This document shows, in pieces, positions 21,421 to 32,929 of a stretch of DNA of 64,000 nt (positions are counted from its first letter, which is position 1; the number at the start of each line of letters is the position of its first letter). Made by a program: the position numbers and the translations under genes. The notes under the pieces are model-generated. The model worked only from the letters and a program-made list of their open reading frames with translations. It was not told the origin of the DNA and made no database searches. Source of the stretch: Rhinopomastus cyanomelas (taxonomy: Eukaryota > Chordata > Aves > Bucerotiformes > Rhinopomastidae); contig VXBP01000231.1 in assembly GCA_013400115.1 (NCBI GenBank), positions 186,001-250,000 of the forward strand. The letters run 5' to 3'.

Positions 21421-23211
21421 CTAGGAGCACCCGTGGTGTCCTTTGCAGTAGCCCCAGACATCAGGACCACAAGCACCATAGCCTAGAGCTGCCATCACCA
21501 CCGCGCGGGCACCCACGCAGCTGTTGGGAACAGCCTGGATGCCACCCTCCCCAGCAGGCTGCCAAGATCCGCAGCAGCAGCAGCGCTGGCAGCAGCATTC
21601 ATTCTGTAGTCTCACTGGGGCAGGAGATAAGCCAACGAGGTGTGCAGCCCTGAGGAAAACCACAAGCATCCCCACTTCTCAGCCAAGCTCTAGCCCAACC
21701 GCCCTAGCCATGCGAGGTTTCTCGGGGCCTTTTTGAGAGGCAGGAGGCAGCCTCTCAAATCCACACCAGCACATCAAAGTGGCAACAGAATCACAGAACA
21801 TTAGGAAGGGACCTTGAGAGATCATCTAGTCCCCACCATCCCTCCCAGCAGTGCTCTGAGGAAGGGTTTCAAGAGGCTTGGAGGACCAGGGAGCCAAAGC
21901 ATCCTCTCTAGATGGTGAGCTATGAAGACTACCTCACAGGAGTGACACAAGTCTTCACCAGACATGATGCTGGCTGCAGGAATGCCTCCAACCAAGCCCA
22001 CTATGAAGAGGCAAGAGATATCTGGAGTGTTGTGTCAAGCTCTGGGCCCCTCAGTTCAAGAAGGACGCAGAGTGCTGTCTCAGTTTGCACTCAAGACACC
22101 AGAGAGCCTGAGCTGTGGACCAGGCACTGGCGTCCACTCAAGGAGAAAAGGGAGCTGGAGAGAGCAACCACGCATTCCTTCTCGGAGTAGCAGCTGCTCA
22201 CTCTGCTATTATTTCCTACTGCTTCATATAATTTGTACTCCACAGCAAGCTATTGTCCCTTTCCACTGGCTATTTATTTCCTTGAATAGCCTCTGGGGAA
22301 GGATTTCAGTGCGGGAGGACAGAGAAAAACTCCACACAATAAATATCGAGTGGTGACCTGATTTAAACCGTGTTCTCTGGCCTCATTTGGGCCGGAGCTG
22401 CGGTTCCTCCCGGCAGCCGCGGTTAAGCCTCCTTTCTGACTCTGTTTCCCTCTTCCATGAAGCCTAGCAGGGAATGCTCTCTGCCTCAGGCAGCTGTAAG
22501 GTTTCAAGAAGCTGAGGTGATCCTGCTGTGGCAGGGGGATTGGACTAGATGATCTTTCGAGGTCCCTTCCAATCCCTGATGATTCTGTGATGATTTCCAG
22601 AGGCCAGGGCTCAGGACAGGTCACAGAATCACAGAACATTAGGGGTTGGAAGGGACCTCGAAAGATCATCTGGTCCAATGCCCCTGCCACAGCAGGATCA
22701 CNTTCCAGCTGTGGTCTCACCAGAGCAGAGAAGAGGTGGAGGAGAACTTCTTTCCATGTACTAACCACCCCCGTTTTTATCCACCGCTGGATGCCATTGG
22801 CCTTCTTGGCCGCAAGGGCACATTGCTGGCTCCTGGCCATCCTCCTGTCCACCAGGATCCCACCCCGGTCCCTTTCTACAAGAAGAGGCTTCCATAACTT
22901 CCTGATAGAAATGCTCAGACCTCCTGCCAGTCAAGATAGGCTTGATGGGATGTTTCCCATTTACTCAAGAGGTCCTGGTTGGACTCTCAGCTGCGACCTT
23001 CCCCCAACCGATCCTAAGCTCTGAAAGGCAGCCAGCTTCCTAACAGAGGAGGACAGAGAGAACAAAAGGTACCTACCTCAGCCAGACACTGAGGTAAACA
23101 GGAGACTGGATAAGCAGGTCTGTTGATCTGGAGGGCGTGTACACCTGAGGATTGTCCAGGAGATGCAGGAGAAGCCAAGGCAATGATGAGCACAAGGAAA
23201 CTGGTGCCCAT
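21421..23211 (-). CDS. Candidate two-exon gene for a small secreted cysteine-rich peptide (unrecognised)
   Basis: I do not recognise a family; this is a hypothesis. Exon 1 begins at ATG 23211 and encodes a typical signal peptide (MGTSFLVLIIALASPASPG), then a short segment with a Cys pair (SCLPQC) up to a good donor GAG/GTAGGT at 23077/23076. Exon 2 runs to a TAG at 21421 and holds ECCCQRCCCC and the tail CGPDVWGYCKGHHGCS. Two splice pairings keep frame. Donor 23077 with acceptor ACAG at 21604 gives 105 aa. Donor GTAG/GTACC at 23073 with the stronger acceptor TCCTGCCCCAG at 21615 gives 110 aa. The intron contains a CR1 inverted pair and an N at 22702. The ATG context is weak (C at -3), no poly(A) signal is evident after the stop, and the run of Cys partly reflects a GCT repeat. 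Confidence 0.25.
21755..21930. repeat. Divergent duplicated sequence, copy B, interrupted by a CR1-like fragment
   Basis: Homologous to 18650-18800 at roughly three quarters identity by eye. Between CCACACCAGCACATCAAAGT and CCCCACC an antisense CR1 3'-end fragment of ~47 bp (21785-21832, with GAATCACAGAACATTAGG and GAGAGATCATCTAGT) is present here and absent in copy A. Confidence 0.6.
22513..22598 (+). mobile_element. CR1 LINE 3'-terminal fragment
   Basis: Sense orientation and only the last ~85 bases of a CR1: GTGATCCTGCTGTGGCAG through to CCCTGATGATTCTGTGA. It faces the antisense CR1 beginning at 22621, so the pair forms a tail-to-tail inverted repeat. Confidence 0.85.
22621..22900 (-). 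mobile_element. CR1 LINE, antisense, with an N at 22702
   Basis: The first 80 bases are an antisense CR1 3' end (TCACAGAATCACAGAACATT). After an N at 22702 the sequence continues with an interior antisense CR1 segment recognisable by CCATTGGCCTTCTTGGCCGC and CATCCTCCTGTCCACCAGG. The part normally between these two segments is missing, either as a deletion or as an assembly join at the N. Confidence 0.85.
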
Positions 23212-23633
23212 AAGCACTAATCTCTTGCCTAAGAGGTTAACCAGGATGGGAATGGTTCCTCTAGAAAAGTCATTGAAGCATCTGCATTTGGATCAATTAG
23301 AATAGGAAGGAACGAAGGACTGGAGGTGACTCCCTCCTGCCACCCCAGATGCCCCAGTGCATCATCTAGAGCCTCTGTGGGAAGTAAGAAGGTACCATTC
23401 ATGCTGTGAACAGGGCAGCAAGGGACTAGAGGCCATCAGCCTTCGTTAGGCTCTCACCAGCATCAACCTCCTCTGTCTGTAGGGTGCAATTTCTCATCCT
23501 TAGGATGTGGAGAATGAAGAAGAGAAAGGACACAGCTATGTGAAGAGCTACGATGTGGACCCCCCACCCATCTTTCTTCAGGGCTATAGGCAACGCTGGG
23601 GGGAACCTATAACAAGCAGTGGAGGCAATCACN

Positions 23634-23675
23634 CACCTCCTTCATCATCCTCGTTGCCCTACGCTGATGTAGCCT
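23634..23675 (-). mobile_element. Short CR1 fragment beside an N
   Basis: Directly after the N at 23633 the + strand reads CACCTCCTTCATCATCCTCG, an antisense interior CR1 motif seen also at 63890-63920. Only about 40 bases are recognisable. Confidence 0.55.
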
Positions 23676-24499
23676 CAGGCTCCATCTCTCTCCTGACTCT
23701 ATCAGAAGGGCAGCGATGCCAGTGACTAGCAACTGCCATCTCCATGGGGAGCTCAAACACATTCTAAAGGATGGTTTCCATCCCCAGGGCCAAGGGATGT
23801 CCTTGCACATTTGCAGGCAGCTCTGAAATCTGTAACAACGTCTGTGTGTGCTATGAGTTGTACATAAAGAGAGGAGGAAGAGAGAAGGGAGTTCATGTGT
23901 GTAGGAGCTGGCTCATAAGGCATCAGGGCTATCTCATCAGCCCAAGAGGCCAGATGAGCCACGTTTGATGGCTCCTCTGTTTGCCCGAGGGGCTGGAAAA
24001 TGAACCAAACTAGTAGAGGGAGAGGAAGGGAGGTCAGAGAACTGATTACATGCCACCCAGTTCCATTTCCAGTCTTCATTTCTCTAATTCTTTTCCTCAT
24101 GGGGGCATGCCAGGAATGTGGGTTGTGGGAAAAGCTTACAAAAACATGCCTGGAGATAAAAATGTGCTTGTGTTGAAAGCTTCCCTGTTGGCAAAGAGAA
24201 GATGCGTAGAAGACTCAGTTTCCCCCTCTCCTGGACTTCTGCATTCTCCTAGCTTTACTCAGACTTGCTGGATGAGAATCTTCCAGGGAGGTCTTCACAA
24301 AGGATCAACTTCATGAGGTCTTATGCTCCACCTGCATCCTGGAGAGGAAGGTCTCCATCAGCTTCATGAGTAAGGAAGATGGCAGCCCCTTCATCTTGCA
24401 CATGGAGAAACTGAGACTTCATGGAGAAACAGAGACTTCATATTAAAGCTCCCATGGACGAGTTTGAAATAAAAAATAACAAAAATAATCAGTCTTTGC

Positions 24500-24850
24500 A
24501 CAGAGCACTAGGGATTGGAAGGGATCTTCAGAGATCATCTAGTCCAATTCCCCTGACACAGCAGGGTCACCTAGATCCAGTCACACAGGAACATATCCAG
24601 GTGTTCTAGCTTAGAGAAAAGGAGACTGAGGGGTGGCCTCATTAATGTTGATAAATATGTGAGAGGCGGGTGGCAGGAGGATGGAGCCAGGCTCTGATCA
24701 GTGTCATCTAATGATGGGACAAGGGGCAACGGGTGTGAGCTGGAACATGGGAGGTTCCACATCAATATGAGAAGGAACTTCTTCACAGTGAGGGTGACAG
24801 AGCCCTGGAAGGGGCTGCCCAGGGGGGTTGTGGAGTCTCCTTATCTCCTA
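24500..24850 (-). mobile_element. CR1 LINE with inverted 5' part (twin-priming structure)
   Basis: 24500-24603 is an antisense CR1 3' terminus. 24608-24850 is the adjoining interior part of the same type of element in sense orientation (frame with FHINMRRNFFTVRVTEPW). Read on the minus strand it is an inverted interior segment followed by a normally oriented 3' end. The two parts do not overlap and together cover nearly all of the element's last ~375 bases. Confidence 0.8.
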
Positions 24851-25633
24851 GAAGCTCAAAGGAAGCTGAGCTCCCTTGGCTAATGCAGCTCATGTATCAG
24901 AGATGCTGATCTCTCACCACAGCATCTGCTATCAGTAGGAGGTCCTGAAGCATCCAGCGCCTCTGCAAAAATACTCCTAGCCCATGGGTGGGTCCAATTA
25001 ACTCTGAAAACCAGAGGCATTCAAAATAAACAGTCGCCTCCCAACAGTGGAAACGGGGGGACTTCCGAGATGCCCCAAGCACAAGTCCTCTGACTTCAAG
25101 GGGGCCATTTCCCACAACAAAGACAGCATGAGGCCAACCAGTTGGAACTCAAGTGAGCAGCGTTGCGCCATACACAAAAGATCCACAGGGACCTCCTTCC
25201 ATTGAGCTCCAAGCGGTCCCACAGGACAGCAAAGGCACGCAGCGAGCGAGAGTGGCCGCTGAGTCCCCGGGCGTCTGCCCCGCACAGGGAGAACAAGGCT
25301 GCTGGCACTGCGTGACTGGCTTTGAGCGTGTTTCTCACGGGCTCCAGCGCTGAGCTCAGGCGAGTTGGACAACTCTGAGGACTCGCAGGAATCCTTCAGA
25401 CGAGCAGAAGCTGTCTGAGTCACACGCACGAGGAGCGATGCCAAGGGTGACTCTTCCACTGGAAAATAAAAATTAACGAGAAAGAAATGTGAAGGGAGAC
25501 ATAGCGAGTGTTTGAAAAGCCACAAGAATTAACAGCTCGTGGGCTGGAAAGAAGGGGACACTAATAAAAAAGGGGTTCTTCTCCCATGCTCACATCACTA
25601 AAGCCAAGTATCTCTTGATACAAGCCAGCTTAC

Positions 25634-25773
25634 CTCCCATCAGCTTTGAGGGGGTCCGAAAGGGTGACCCGCCCTGGGTCTAAGGCCATGGCTGAGGTCT
25701 GCAGAGGAGGGGGCTGTCAAGTCAAAACCATCTGTTGCTCCAAAAGCAGCTTGAACAAGCTCCTTTGATGGCC
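25634..25773 (-). other. Exon-like segment on the minus strand (low confidence)
   Basis: On the minus strand the 140 bases are bounded by TTTCATTTCACAG and by donor GAG/GTAAGC. Inside, an ATG in a strong context (GCCATGG, at 25689) opens a frame that stays open for 18 codons to the donor. No family is recognised and no in-frame partner exon was found. It could be a chance pairing or a non-coding first exon. Confidence 0.15.
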
Positions 25774-28700
25774 CTGTGAAATGAAATGGTAAAAACCAAA
25801 CCAGATGGAAATGGGAAAGGAGAGCTGCCAAGAGAAGGGAATCCAAATCCTAAAATGAATGAGTCAGAGAGAGAAATGGGCATCTAAGAGGGAGCTGCTG
25901 GCATCTGAAGGAGACCTAAGAAAAGACAAGGCTCACACAACTCACACCCTGTTCTTCCCCTCCCTCTTTCCAGAAGGAAAGGCACCAAAAATACACGAAC
26001 CCATGGACCTTCAGAGGAAAGGAAAAGAGCCTGACCTGCTGTAGGTCACTGTGAAGTGCAGAGAAGCTCCCAGCTCACCAACACAAGTTGTGCTGGTCTT
26101 TTTTTCCCAGCGAGGAGGTCTAGCCACAGCCTTGTTTGGGGTTGCCACTGGGTGAAGGAACTTTTAAAGCCAGCACCTGATCCTGCTGGATCATGGCACT
26201 GTCCAGAGATGTGCCATCTCCACATGGTACTGCTGCTTGCATCTGCTTTGCCCTGCTGGGACACCTCATCTCTCTTTCCAGCACTATACTGGATACCAGG
26301 AGACACCTGCATTTTGAGGACACCCTCTTTTGCTAACTGGTCCTTCTCCTGTGGGCAACTCCTGGGAGCCTCTTCTCCCGTTTCTGACCCATCCCATGCA
26401 GCCAGTGGTGCACAAGCCCTCGTGTCACCACCATGGAGGCTGGTTTTGCATTCCCAGCAGTCGTGCTAGCCTGTTTGTTCTCTCCAGCTCTCCTCCCTCA
26501 CAGTTTGTGCCTCTTCCTATAGCCGTTATTTTCCCCACCACTGACAACACACCAGGACCAGAACCCAGCCGTGTCTCCTTGGCTACCCCAGGCTCCTTCA
26601 CACAAGCCAAAGAGCCCCCCTCCAGCAGCAAAGCAGACACCCAGCTGTAGTTGCAGGGGGATTCCTGGATGGTGAAAGCTGGCTCTGGAGAGGAGAAAAG
26701 GGTATCACAGGCAAAATGCTTTGAACACAGCTCACACCGGACAAACCTTATCGTGTCACACGCTGAATAGCCCCGAACACATGTCCGTTCGCTGCGCGAC
26801 AAACAGACTTGCCGAGCCGGGAGATCTGATAAGAACAATGCGGGGAGGACCCGTGGCTGCCAGGCAAGTTCCCATCCGAAGCAGATAGCTTATCTCTTCT
26901 GTCAAGATGGGACATGCATCAACGTCTGCTGCACAACAGGAGGGAAAAGCTAGTGGAGACCTGCTCTCTGGTCCTGAACGTGCACGTAGCGCTCCTTACA
27001 ACACTGTCCCCGAGGAACGTCTCTATTACTCACTCGGTCGCATTAGGAAAGGGGTGGGAATCTTTCCTGAACAGCTCCTGCAGAGACGCAGCTCCCCAGG
27101 GACCCAGCTCAGGATGAGCTGAAGGGTGTCTGGTGCCTGCTCTGGACAACAACAAGCGGCTGCAGGAGCGGTGTGGCTGGTAGAACACAGGGAAGTGGTC
27201 TCATAGCCCACTCTTAAGCCACACTACTCTGTGGTACTGTCGCTTTTAACCCCATCGACTCCCAGTAGCTATCCTCCTTCTAAAACTCATCCAGCCTACC
27301 TCTAAGAGGAGGCAAAGCTATCCGAGATGCAAAGCTACTCTGTGCAAAAGGGAAGTGGAATGAGGTGCAGCCTCTGCTGGGACCATCTCCTCCTTTTGCA
27401 CGGAGCAGATGGACTTGGGCTGTAAATTGGGGACAGCAAGGATGTCACAATCTGTGACACCCAGAACATGGACCCTGTCTTCAAAACACCCTTTGGGCTG
27501 AGTGGAACAGCAGCATGCTTCTTGAACTTGGTTCTTCCAAGTAGAGACAAAGTGGAGGTTGTTCAGTTGCACCTGGAAGTGTGAGACTGATCCTTCTCCT
27601 CACTGGGGGACCCGTCTGTCAGCAGAACATTAACTGGGGGATACAGGAACTCTGCACCAATTCTGCTCTCTGAGCAAGTTCCCAAACCTGATGTAGTTTG
27701 GAGTGGCAAACAAAACAGGACATGTGTGTATGCTTGGGAAGCCCTTGCAGAATCATGTGTTCCATGGGCAACACGATGGACTCCTTTTTCTGCTTGCCCA
27801 AGGCAGGACAGACAGAGGCAAACTCAGTGTGTCTGTGCACCCAGGCCTGTTGGATACCCTGTGTCCAGGAACTGGCCCCCACACCCCAATGAGCTCATGT
27901 GCTTGGGCAATGTTTCCTCATAGCATCTCTCCCATTCCACCAGGCAGGAGGTCAAACACGGCCAGCGATCCGTAGCTGGGGGTGCAGGACACTGAGTCAT
28001 CGCCCTGCGTTCAGCTGTGCCGAGCAGACAAAGCTTTTCCCAGTTTCGGTCTGGCGCACACACTCCCATCCCACACACTTACCTACAACCTGTTGTGTGG
28101 CATTTCCCATCTTTGGAGGGTGAAAGTGGAAAATTAGGGGGTAAAAGGCAGGCTTTTGAAGTGTGGCTCCTGCAGCCTGCATTTCAGAGGGACCTTGGCT
28201 GACAAGGTGCAGCTGTTCTAGTCTCGGTCCCAAAAGCAAGGCGCAAGGCACTGCTCCCATCCACGCGGTTAGAGCACTCGGCCACACCAAAGCCGCGTTG
28301 GGAACAGTCCCCAGCCCACCCTGTCCCAGAGCCGTGCCTGGGCACTGCACCACTGCTAGCTGACACAACCCAAAACCAGGACAGGGAGGGTGCTAGCAAC
28401 CCTGTGGCATGAGCCATCGTCCCGAGGCAGCAGCACTCAGGCCTGGCCCTGCTCCTGCTGTCTTTACTAAAGACAGACAAAGCCATGGGGGGACCTGAAA
28501 GGAGCCTGCAGAAGGCCAGGTCCACACTGGCAAAACTTGTGCACGCAGACTCTGCGTCTAAATCCTTCTGGGTCACCGCTTTCTTTCTATTCTTAACCCC
28601 ATGTCCACCATGCCCCAGCACTGGGTTCACTCTGCCCTGCTGCTCTGCACTGCTGCCAGCAACGGGGCCAAAGCTGGCTGCAGTGCCAAGCAGCAGCGAC

Positions 28701-29594
28701 CGAGCAGCCAGGTTGGAGGGATGGAGCTGCCAGACTGCCTCCTCCTGCCGTTTTGCAGCCCGGACTTAAGCCAACACCAGAGTTTCCTAGGGAACCTAAG
28801 GCAGCTGCAGCCAAAGCAGGATCACTGGCAACAGGGAATTTTCAAGCATGGGCCAAAACCCATCTCTTCCAGCTCCCCAGCTGCCAGACCTGAGCCAGCT
28901 GCAGAGCTGAGGACACGTGCATTTGGCACCAGGGCACCTCGCTGTGCGGGAATGCCTCCTCCCCGTGCCACGTCGTCGTAAAAGAGAAGCTGCGAACGGC
29001 TGAGCCTCTGAGCTCCCCAGAGCTGCTGCTACGCTAAGCACCCCCAGCAAACACTTCCCCAAGTCAGACTTGGTCGTCACCGCAATGCAGGGATGTGTTC
29101 ATCACCCAGGCTGGGGATTTGCCGCAGCTGGGCTCCTTGATTTGCTCCTAGTTTCGCGTCACCGATCTCTGCTCTCAGATCATGCTTGGATGCCCGTGAA
29201 AAATGCCTTTGCAATAGGATTCTTCCCCTTTTCCTTCTCCCTCCTGCTGTTCAGGAGGCAAAATCCCAGCTCTTCAGCCCTTTTCTTTCCCCAGTACTAG
29301 TGTTTGCTAATGCTGCCCCTTCCACCTGCCAGCAATAACACAGCGAATCCAGGGTAGTGCGAGAACAGGTGAATCTGCTGACATCCTCCAGTGCCTCTCT
29401 CAACACCTGCATGCAGAGCACAGTGGGTTGTGGATCTGTCCCCGCCTGGAGCTGGTCTCACCAGCTCCGCTGCAAACAGCTTCATCGAGGCTCCCCCTTG
29501 CGGGCTCAGGCCCTTCAGTGCCTCCTCCAACCCCATAAACTTCAGCCACGCTCTGGCAGGTCTCCCTCTCCCTGTTGTGGTTTTGGCTCACCCA

Positions 29595-29611
29595 GGTTAG
29601 GGTTAGGGTTA
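29595..29611. repeat. Short interstitial telomeric repeat
   Basis: GGTTAGGGTTAGGGTTA: nearly three perfect vertebrate telomere units in intergenic DNA. Confidence 0.8.
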
Positions 29612-31689
29612 TCGCCCTCGAAGCCACGGCTGTGAATAGGGCTTCTGTCCCATCACTTTTCTGCCACCTTTGCCTGTGGCTGATCCTGTTCCTCAGCAGC
29701 AAGAGCGATCCCAGTGTCCTCGGAGCATCTCCTGGCTGTCCCGGTCTCTCTGGAGAAGACCCTGCTGGCCACAGCAAATCCCAGTGAGCCTTCCCCAGGG
29801 GTAACAAGGCACTTAGCTTGGCACTGGCCAACCACTCAGCTGAGGGATCAAGAGACCACTCTGAGAGGAGGACAGGAACACAAGGAAGCAGCACAGCTCA
29901 CCTCTAACTCTGGCATTTGCTTCTCTCGCTTGCCTGCCCCGCTGAGCCAGTTGCTCTAATGACAGAACCAAGGTGGAAAGGAAATTAAACACACAGAGGT
30001 CAAGGCAATTCCCTAAAGGAAGCTAGTGCAATTATCTCCACGCTAACGACCAGGGAAACTGAGGCAGCGAGCAGAGCGTGCATTTCCTTGAGCCTGGCTC
30101 CACAACAGGCTTAATTGGAGAGCTCCAGCCAGCAGGTTTGCTGATCCCTCATCCAGTATCCTGCTTCCTCATTCTGCTCCTGCAGTGGTTAGGAGGAGGC
30201 CTTTGATCACCAGGTTCGGTGGAAAGGGAAATGCTGAAAGAAATGGAAGGGAGCAATCCCAGTGGATGACTGCATGCCACAAGAAAGCGCTGCATATGAA
30301 AGGGAAAGAGGCATTTCCTATTAGATTAAAGCAGCTGAAACCTGCTCTCCCTCTGGAGAGGTATGCAACTCCATACTTGCCTCTCTAATTGCAGCCCTCC
30401 GCTGGGAAAGGTGCTCAGATGTGTTGCAAAAGGAAGGCGACTAGCCAAGGTCAGGGAATAGCAGGGCTGGCCATCCAGAGGGTTGCGTAAGAGCTGCGTG
30501 GTCTGAGGTGATGTCAGGGCTGCCAGCTCTGATCCAAGAGCGAGCAGCAGAGGTAGAGCTGAGCTAAAACACCGGCTGCTGCAGTCAGCCAGAGCAGGAA
30601 AACATTAGAAAAGGGAACAAAAGAAGGCAGCACCCGAGCTTCAGGAAAGTGAAAGGTCTCCAGCAGGATGCCTTGCCCAGGGGAAGAGTAATGTGGCAGG
30701 GGAAAGGGAACGTCCTGTCACGGACCAGAGCTGAGGACCCATCAGGAAGCGCAGAAAAGCTGCCCCTGCTGCACACAACTGCATCATTCAAACACCGCAG
30801 GGTTCACACAAACACATGAGGCAGTGAAACCTAACAAACGCCGGGACAGAGCAAGTGTCCCAGGACACCCAGGACAGGGTGGAAAAGCCCTCTCTCAGGT
30901 GACCCGGCCACTCCTGCAAGGCTGCGTGCCCTTCCCAAATGAGGGGTGCTCAGCCTGTTTCACAAGTCATCTTGACTGTACAGGCAGCAAGAGCATCTGC
31001 TGAGCCCTGGCTGATGGCCTCTTTGGGACAGCCCCTTGCCGGGGCCACCAAACACAGGTCCAGCACCCTTTGGCCAACACAAGCCTCCCTCTCGCCAGCA
31101 CGCCAACCAGCCGGGCCTCTGCCTTGTGCATAATCACTTTCCTCTGCAACTGGCTAATTATAGTTCCAGCACTTTCCTTCTGGAGCTGTGCTCATTACAA
31201 CAGGGAGCGTCCCACTCCTTCCAAACCTAGTTTGGGATTCCAGCTGTCGGCAAAAATAAATCGAGGGACGGGGAGAAAAGCTTTTCCTCACGCATCATGT
31301 AGCCCCTGTTAGAGGGAGCAAATCTCAGACTGTCTTTTTTTTCCCCTCTGCACTTAGGGTCCTTGCTATACGAACAGCAGATGTATGCAACAGGGAGAGA
31401 GACTTCCCAGTGTGTGAGGGATTAAAGCAACGCGTGAAAGGCCACTGCTGACATGACTGTTACGCATGAGCTCACCAGCCATTGTTTGCACCCGGCTGAG
31501 AAAAGGTGCAGCCTTCCATTCATCTTAGACTTGGTAACCACGGGGTGTTGCCAACGAGAAGAAAATACATGACCTTGAGCCTCAGACAGATTGAAACCTG
31601 AGTGAAAGGGGGCTGTGACACACCAGACTGCAGAACCACTCCTTCAGAGGCAGCGCTTTGTGGGCTGGAGAGAGGAGATGAGTGTCTGC

Positions 31690-32187
31690 TGTGCTGGGCA
31701 CCACAGTTCCAGAAGGACATGGAGCTGCTGGAGGGAGTCCAGAGTAGGGCAATGAGGATGATGAAGGAGGTGGAACATCTCCCTGATGAGGAAAGGCTGA
31801 GGGTGCTGGGTCTCTTTAGCTTGGAGGAGACTGAGGGGTGACCTCATTAATGTCTATAAATATGTGAAGGGTGGGTGTCAGGAGGATGGAGCCAAGCTCA
31901 TCTCAATGTCATCTAGTGATAGGACACGGGGCAGTGGGTGTGAGCTGGAACATAGGAGATTCCATATAAATATGAGAAGGAACTTCTTCACATTGAGGGT
32001 GACAGAGCACTGGAAGGGGCTGCCCAGGGAGGTTGTGGAGTCTCCTTCTCTGGAGACATTTAAAACCCACGTGGACCTGTTTCTGTGCGACTTGGTCTAG
32101 GTGATCCTGCTGTGTCAGGGGGATTGGACTGGATGATCTTTCAAGGTCCCTTCCAATCCTGAATGTTCTGTGGTTCTGTGATTCTGA
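31690..32187 (+). mobile_element. CR1 LINE, 5'-truncated 3' end
   Basis: Sense orientation and about 500 bases: GAGCTGCTGGAGGGAGTCC, then the reverse-transcriptase C-terminal coding part (FHINMRRNFFTLRVTEHW) and the terminus AATGTTCTGTGGTTCTGTGA. The 5' boundary is approximate. Confidence 0.93.
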
Positions 32188-32689
32188 TCATACCTGACCA
32201 AGAAGACCAATGTGTAGGCCTTGGGCGCCTCAAGATGACTTCAGTGTTCTCAGAAAAATCAAGAAAGTAGTAGTGACAGGCAAGGGTGACTCACAAGACT
32301 AAAATAACTAGTGTAAAACGTGCCTGAACGGACCCGGGGAAGGGATGTGGCAATCTTCTCAAAAAAAACCTTTGTGATGCAAGGCTCCAGCATTTAAATA
32401 AAGGACCACGGTCAAGCGCCAAAAAAGTACCTTTTAGTGGCCAAAAAAATCCCCCCTTCAAAACAATGACTGCCCGTAAGGAAAAGACATTAGGCGTGAC
32501 ATCAGGGCAGCTCCATCTGCGGGATTAGCACCGTAAATGAGTAACCCAGCACAGCACCGCTCCGGCGCTGACGTCCGTCTCCAGGATGAGACATTTGACG
32601 GCTGAATAGGCTGCTTCAGGTTTGCACTTGAAGAGACTCCTCGCTATCAGGGTGCTGAGGTGCTATCAGGTTGCTCAGAGAAGCTGCAG

Positions 32690-32800
32690 ATGGCCTCTTC
32701 CTGGAAGTGTTCAAGGCCAGGTTGGAGGGGGCTTTGAGCAATCTGGTCGGGTGAGAAGTGTCCCTGCTCGTGTCAGGGGGGTTGGAACTAGATGAAGGTC
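32690..32800 (+). mobile_element. CR1 LINE fragment, second subfamily
   Basis: Sense orientation. AGTGTTCAAGGCCAGGTTGG and GGGGGGTTGGAACTAGATGA are typical of a CR1 subfamily different from the abundant one in this window. The 3' tail has decayed. Confidence 0.75.
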
Positions 32801-32929
32801 TGAGTCTTATCACAGAGTCTTGGGAAGGGCAGACCCAAGGCTGAGGTGGTTCCACTGGGATCTCTTCAAAAAGAGGTGGAGGCTTGTGAGCCTCAAAGGT
32901 CAAGTCGGCACATTCCACAGTACTCAAGT

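Noticed and set aside
28796..29080. Minus-strand ORF beginning with a signal-like hydrophobic stretch
   Set aside because: The first codon is GTG, not ATG, no nearby ATG supports the signal peptide, and no splice site or downstream exon fits.
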